A stretch of DNA of 64,000 nt from Paenibacillus peoriae. Lineage in GTDB: Bacteria; Bacillota; Bacilli; Paenibacillales; Paenibacillaceae. The notes beneath the pieces are model-generated. The model was not told the DNA's origin. It saw only the letters and a list, made by a program, of their open reading frames with translations, and did no database searches. A program made the position numbers and the translations under genes. Below, in pieces: positions 61,280-64,000 of this stretch (positions are counted from its first letter, which is position 1; each line of letters begins with the position of its first letter). The stretch spans positions 1,826,001 through 1,890,000 of the forward strand of contig NZ_CP092831.1 in NCBI RefSeq assembly GCF_022531965.1. The letters run 5' to 3'.

Positions 61280-62035
61280 TTATTCTACTTTGACTTGAAT
61301 TTCATATTGTAGCTTGTTATTGTCGAACATCGAAAGATAAGATTTTTCTACTAGAATGGTCTTGCTTTGGCAGTTATATTGGTGATGAGCTACATATCGT
61401 TCCATTTGTTTGATTTCATAATCAATCTCAGGTTCTTCAATGACGGAAAGATGCTTATAAAGATAGTTGCCTTCTTCCAGAATATAGTCAACCACATCCG
61501 CCGTTTCATAACACAGCTTCAACTGTCCAGCATCAGACAAGTAATGCAGGTCATTTTCAAATAATCGAGGTGGGGCAGGGCGGTGTTCAAATAGATTTCC
61601 GGCAGTGAACTCTTGACCATTCTCCAATGCAAACCATAGCTTTAAATGACGGGGACCTAATCGTTTGACTTGATACTCATCGCCCTGCTGGGTCCGATTA
61701 TTATATTCTTCTAACACTTTGTGAATAAACTGTTCATGCATCTTTAAGTTAGCTATTTCAGCTTGTACTTTTTGCAACGAATGCTCTAAAAGCTGGTTAT
61801 AATCATTGGCAGCATAGGAAGTCATACATTCTTGAATCTGACCGACAGGGACATTTAATTTACGTAGTAATAAAATATGCGATAGCTGATAAATCTCATG
61901 AAGCCCGTACATCCGATATTGATTTTCTTCAGTATGTGATGGATAGAGGATTCCCTTTTCTTCAAAATATCGCAGTTGATGTACAGATACATTCATAAGC
62001 TGAGCAAGCTGGCTGATCGTAATGTGTTCTTTCAA
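61280..62035 (-). CDS. MerR-family transcriptional regulator
   Basis: 251 residues. The N-terminal winged helix shows ITISQLAQLMNVSVHQLRYFEEKGILYPSHTEENQYRMYGLHEIYQLSHILLLRKLNVPVGQIQECM, a clear MerR HTH. A coiled-coil (about 85-115) is followed by an effector-like domain of about 130 residues without the metal-binding cysteines of MerR/CueR. It may sense a small molecule. Start ATG 62035 has a weak site (GGAGT). It probably controls its own promoter at 62070. Confidence 0.85.
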   Translation of the reverse strand: MKEHITISQLAQLMNVSVHQLRYFEEKGILYPSHTEENQYRMYGLHEIYQLSHILLLRKLNVPVGQIQECMTSYAANDYNQLLEHSLQKVQAEIANLKMHEQFIHKVLEEYNNRTQQGDEYQVKRLGPRHLKLWFALENGQEFTAGNLFEHRPAPPRLFENDLHYLSDAGQLKLCYETADVVDYILEEGNYLYKHLSVIEEPEIDYEIKQMERYVAHHQYNCQSKTILVEKSYLSMFDNNKLQYEIQVKVE

Positions 62036-62069
62036 TGAGAGGACTCCTTACTGATATTTGAATAACTCC

Positions 62070-62100
62070 ACTATAAACCTTAGGTCAGACCTAGGGTCAA
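62070..62100 (-). promoter_or_regulatory. MerR-type promoter and operator
   Basis: Minus strand TTGACC (62095-62100) and TATAGT (62070-62075) are 19 bases apart, the over-long spacer that MerR proteins twist. The spacer carries a near-perfect palindrome ACCCTAGGTC-T-GACCTAAGGT. It lies 35 bases before the MerR start. Confidence 0.7.
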
Positions 62101-62263
62101 TAGAAAATATCAAACAAATCTTGGATAGGCGTATGTGTCGAGCATTTGATGCCCACACAAAGGGAGAGACTGGAGAGTTTACCTGTCGGTGATAACCCGT
62201 TATAATCATAAGATTAGTGAGCATAAACAAGATGCTCAGGATGAAGGTTAGAATGGGGAAATC

Positions 62264-63142
62264 ATGTTGAAAACTTTTAAAAAGGTATACATTGAGATAA
62301 CGAGCATTTGCAATCTCGCATGCAGCTTTTGTCCTCAAACACAGCGTGTCAAAAAATTTATTGATCCGGAAGTCTTTCGAAATGTGCTTGATCAGGTCAA
62401 ACCACATACAGATTATATCTATTTGCATGTAAAAGGAGAGCCGTTGCTCCATCCGAAAATTGATCTTTTACTGGAAAGTGCTCATGAGAAAGGCTTAAAG
62501 GTCAATATTACCACTAATGGTACCTTGCTGCCGAAGACCGAACATAAGCTGCTTGGGCAACCAGCGCTGCGTCAGATGAACTTCTCTCTCCATAGTTTTG
62601 ACGGACATGAAGGCTCCGTGGATCGAGAAGGATATTTGGGTAATATCTTCACGTTTGTAAGAGAAGCGGTGAAACACAATGTCATTATTTCGTTCCGTCT
62701 CTGGAACTTGACTGAAGATAATTTGACTAATGTGCAGCGTCAGCGCAACCGGGAAACACTTGAACGACTGGAGCAAGAGTTTGGACTGGACTATCGGATT
62801 GAGGAAAAGGTGATACCGGGTAGTGGGGTCAAAATTGCACCAAACGTTTATTTGAATCAGGACCACGAATTTGAATGGCCGAGCCTCAGTGCCCCGGAAG
62901 ATGACGGAAAAGGCTTTTGCCATGCACTCCGTAGCCAAGCAGCGATATTGGTGGATGGAACGGTGGTCCCTTGCTGTCTGGATGGAGAAGGTGTCATTAA
63001 TTTAGGTAACGTGCATGAGCAATCTTTTTCCGACATTGTGGAAGGGGAGCGTGCAAATCGTCTGTACTTCGGGTTCTCCAAAAGAGAAGCGGTAGAAGAG
63101 TTATGCCGAAAATGCGGGTACCGCAAACGATTTGGAACATAG
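62264..63142 (+). CDS. radical SAM/SPASM domain protein
   Basis: 292 residues. Radical SAM motif CNLACSFC (C16, C20, C23), KGEPLLHP in the GGE position and VNITTNGTLL. The C-terminal half has a SPASM-like auxiliary cluster region: GFCHALRSQAAILVDGTVVPCCLDGEGVINLGNV ... LCRKCGYRKRF. It could modify a peptide or a small molecule; no precursor peptide gene is seen next to it. The ATG at 62264 follows GGGGAAATC. A terminator follows. Confidence 0.8.
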   Translation: MLKTFKKVYIEITSICNLACSFCPQTQRVKKFIDPEVFRNVLDQVKPHTDYIYLHVKGEPLLHPKIDLLLESAHEKGLKVNITTNGTLLPKTEHKLLGQPALRQMNFSLHSFDGHEGSVDREGYLGNIFTFVREAVKHNVIISFRLWNLTEDNLTNVQRQRNRETLERLEQEFGLDYRIEEKVIPGSGVKIAPNVYLNQDHEFEWPSLSAPEDDGKGFCHALRSQAAILVDGTVVPCCLDGEGVINLGNVHEQSFSDIVEGERANRLYFGFSKREAVEELCRKCGYRKRFGT

Positions 63143-63190
63143 TCATACAGGTAGAGCTTTAATCGACAGTAGAATGAATCGCAAGAAAGA

Positions 63191-63214
63191 TAGCCCTTTT
63201 GCAGGGCTTTTTTA
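63191..63214 (+). terminator. terminator after the radical SAM gene
   Basis: AGCCC (63192-63196) pairs with GGGCT (63203-63207) around TTTTGCA, followed by TTTTTT. Confidence 0.75.
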
Positions 63215-63289
63215 CTTATATTTTGATATATACATAATTAATGGTTTTAAACTGTTCAGACGAAGTTGGATATATTCGATTGCTTGTGA

Positions 63290-63319
63290 GAATGATTATC
63301 AATTATAATAAATTTAATT
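63290..63319 (+). promoter_or_regulatory. Fur-controlled promoter
   Basis: TGAGAATGATTATCA (63297-63311) matches the 15-base Fur core TGATAATNATTATCA at all but one position. It lies between TTGCTT (63290-63295) and TATAAT (63314-63319), so iron-loaded Fur would block RNA polymerase. The transcript leads into the AraC-type remnant and the lipoprotein gene. Confidence 0.7.
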
Positions 63320-63376
63320 CTGATAGGACGGAATAAGAATTGAAGGAACGGTTTGGATGGGGGCTGAGCGGTAGTA

Positions 63377-63927
63377 ATGAAGTTGAACGATCACATTTTG
63401 CTGTGGAATCATGTTTTTATACAGGTGATGGATGTTCGTCATAGGAAGATCGAAAAAGGAGAGGAGCTTCGAGCCTATCGACTTCCTGCCAGTGCGTTCT
63501 TATATGCCGTGCGTGGAAGCGCACGGGTACGGTTGGATACAGTATTCACAGGATAGAGCGTTTCCATGTACTGCATGGCGGAAAAGGAATGTGCCTGAGT
63601 ATCCTAGCGGAGGATGTGCTTGAATATTACATCATTTTGTACAGGGCGACGTTGGCCCTGCCTGATCGCAAAGAGATAGCACAATTGCTGGAAAAGGAAA
63701 ATCCCTTTCAGAATCAGTATGCTTTCGCACCACATTACCCGCTGTCCCTGTACGAGAAAGTGAAGCTGTTGGAGCAAGAATGGCCTGGAGGTTCTGGACT
63801 TGGCAAACTGCATGTTAAAGCCTTGTTTCATCAATTTGTATACGAGTTGTTGCAGCAGTTGTATTGGCAGGGCATCGAACCTCTTAAGCCCGACCTTGTA
63901 TCGCAGGCTCATGCACGGAAGAGTTAA
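63377..63927 (+). pseudogene. AraC-type sensor domain, frameshifted and without HTH
   Basis: From the ATG at 63377 the frame reads MKLNDHILLWNHVFIQVMD ... YAVRGSARVRLDTV and stops at 63554-63556. In another frame HRIERFHVLHGGKGMCLSILAEDVLEYYIILYRA begins at about the same point and runs to 63927. Together they make the cupin-like N-terminal domain of AraC regulators of siderophore uptake (FHVLHGGKG is characteristic). One missing base near 63542-63551 explains the break. The frame ends after VSQAHARKS, just where an HTH would begin, and a lipoprotein gene overlaps the end. So the HTH is lost as well. Sequencing error could explain the shift, not the missing HTH. Confidence 0.65.
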
Positions 63928-64000
63928 AATAACGGCCATGATGATTATGCTGTGTTTATCATTGATGCTGGGAGCTTGCTCGGCTCCGACGAATACAAAT
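63911..64000 (+). CDS. lipoprotein, probable iron-siderophore substrate-binding protein (5' part)
   Basis: Only 30 codons lie inside the window: MHGRVKITAMMIMLCLSLMLGACSAPTNTN. This is a lipoprotein signal peptide with positively charged start and lipobox LGAC. It follows the Fur-box promoter and the AraC-type remnant, so a siderophore-binding protein is likely, but no domain is visible yet. The start at 63911 overlaps the upstream frame by 17 bases. Confidence 0.6.
   Translation, partial: MHGRVKITAMMIMLCLSLMLGACSAPTNTN

Overview
The window reads as chromosomal DNA of an endospore-forming Gram-positive of the Paenibacillus type (close to P. polymyxa in style). The basis is the gene content and order: spore coat genes (cotJABC, YheC/YheD family, an alpha/beta-type SASP), sporulation membrane proteins (YtrH, YtrI, YtaF), many TTG/GTG starts behind strong AGGAGG-type ribosome sites, a PL10 pectate lyase, and a backbone collinear with the Bacillus ytpI-ytoI ... 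ytrI-ytrH-dnaE ... accD-accA-pyk ... fxsA(ytwI)-ytvI-citZ-icd-mdh ... phoPR-polA-mutM-ytaF-coaE ... nrdR segment. I see no prophage, insertion sequence, rRNA or CRISPR array.

Layout. 1-6.3 kb: two HD-GYP proteins flanking a YunD-type metallophosphatase, then a YfkAB radical SAM protein and a CNNM/CorC membrane protein. 6.5-7.8 kb: cotJA-cotJB-cotJC, with an unusual Gln/Asn/Pro/Tyr-rich N-terminal region on CotJB. 8.0-13.9 kb: a TPR glycosyltransferase, a 938-residue protein joining two glycosyltransferase-like modules to a methyltransferase, a second methyltransferase and a HAD hydrolase. 13.9-20.7 kb (minus strand): five tandem YheC/YheD-like ATP-grasp genes with a GNAT acetyltransferase between two of them. 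20.9-32.4 kb: yheA, ytpI, ytoI, ytrI/ytrH, dnaE, a pgpA-like gene, accDA and pyk. 32.5-38.9 kb: LysR regulator, pstSCAB and a pectate lyase, sitting where the Bacillus backbone would run straight on. 39-45 kb: thioesterase, fxsA, ytvI, citZ-icd-mdh. 45.3-52.4 kb: a membrane protein, an SDR, then phoR, phoP, a soluble CBS-chemoreceptor-like protein, a second pstB and phoU. 52.6-59.5 kb: polA, mutM, ytaF, coaE, a lytic transglycosylase, SASP, nrdR, tRNA-Ala(GGC) and tRNA-Lys(CTT). 59.6-62.1 kb (minus): a MerR regulator, a GNAT and an alpha/beta hydrolase interrupted by one in-frame stop. 62.2-64 kb: a SPASM radical SAM protein, then a broken AraC-type sensor behind a Fur box and the start of a lipoprotein.

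How the genes work together. The clearest regulatory picture is phosphate starvation. PhoP-box-like hexamers (TTTACA/TTAACA with 11-bp period), ending 9-11 bp before a -10 element, lie upstream of pstS, phoP, the CBS-chemoreceptor-like gene and pstB2-phoU. This makes the soluble receptor-like protein a good candidate for an undescribed member of the Pho regulon. The second theme is spore surface biology: cotJ, the ATP-grasp array, ytrHI and the SASP, and possibly the glycosyltransferase cluster. The third is iron: a Fur box at the right end controls a sensor/lipoprotein pair.

All functions are inferred by reading the translated sequences and motifs by eye; no database search was run.
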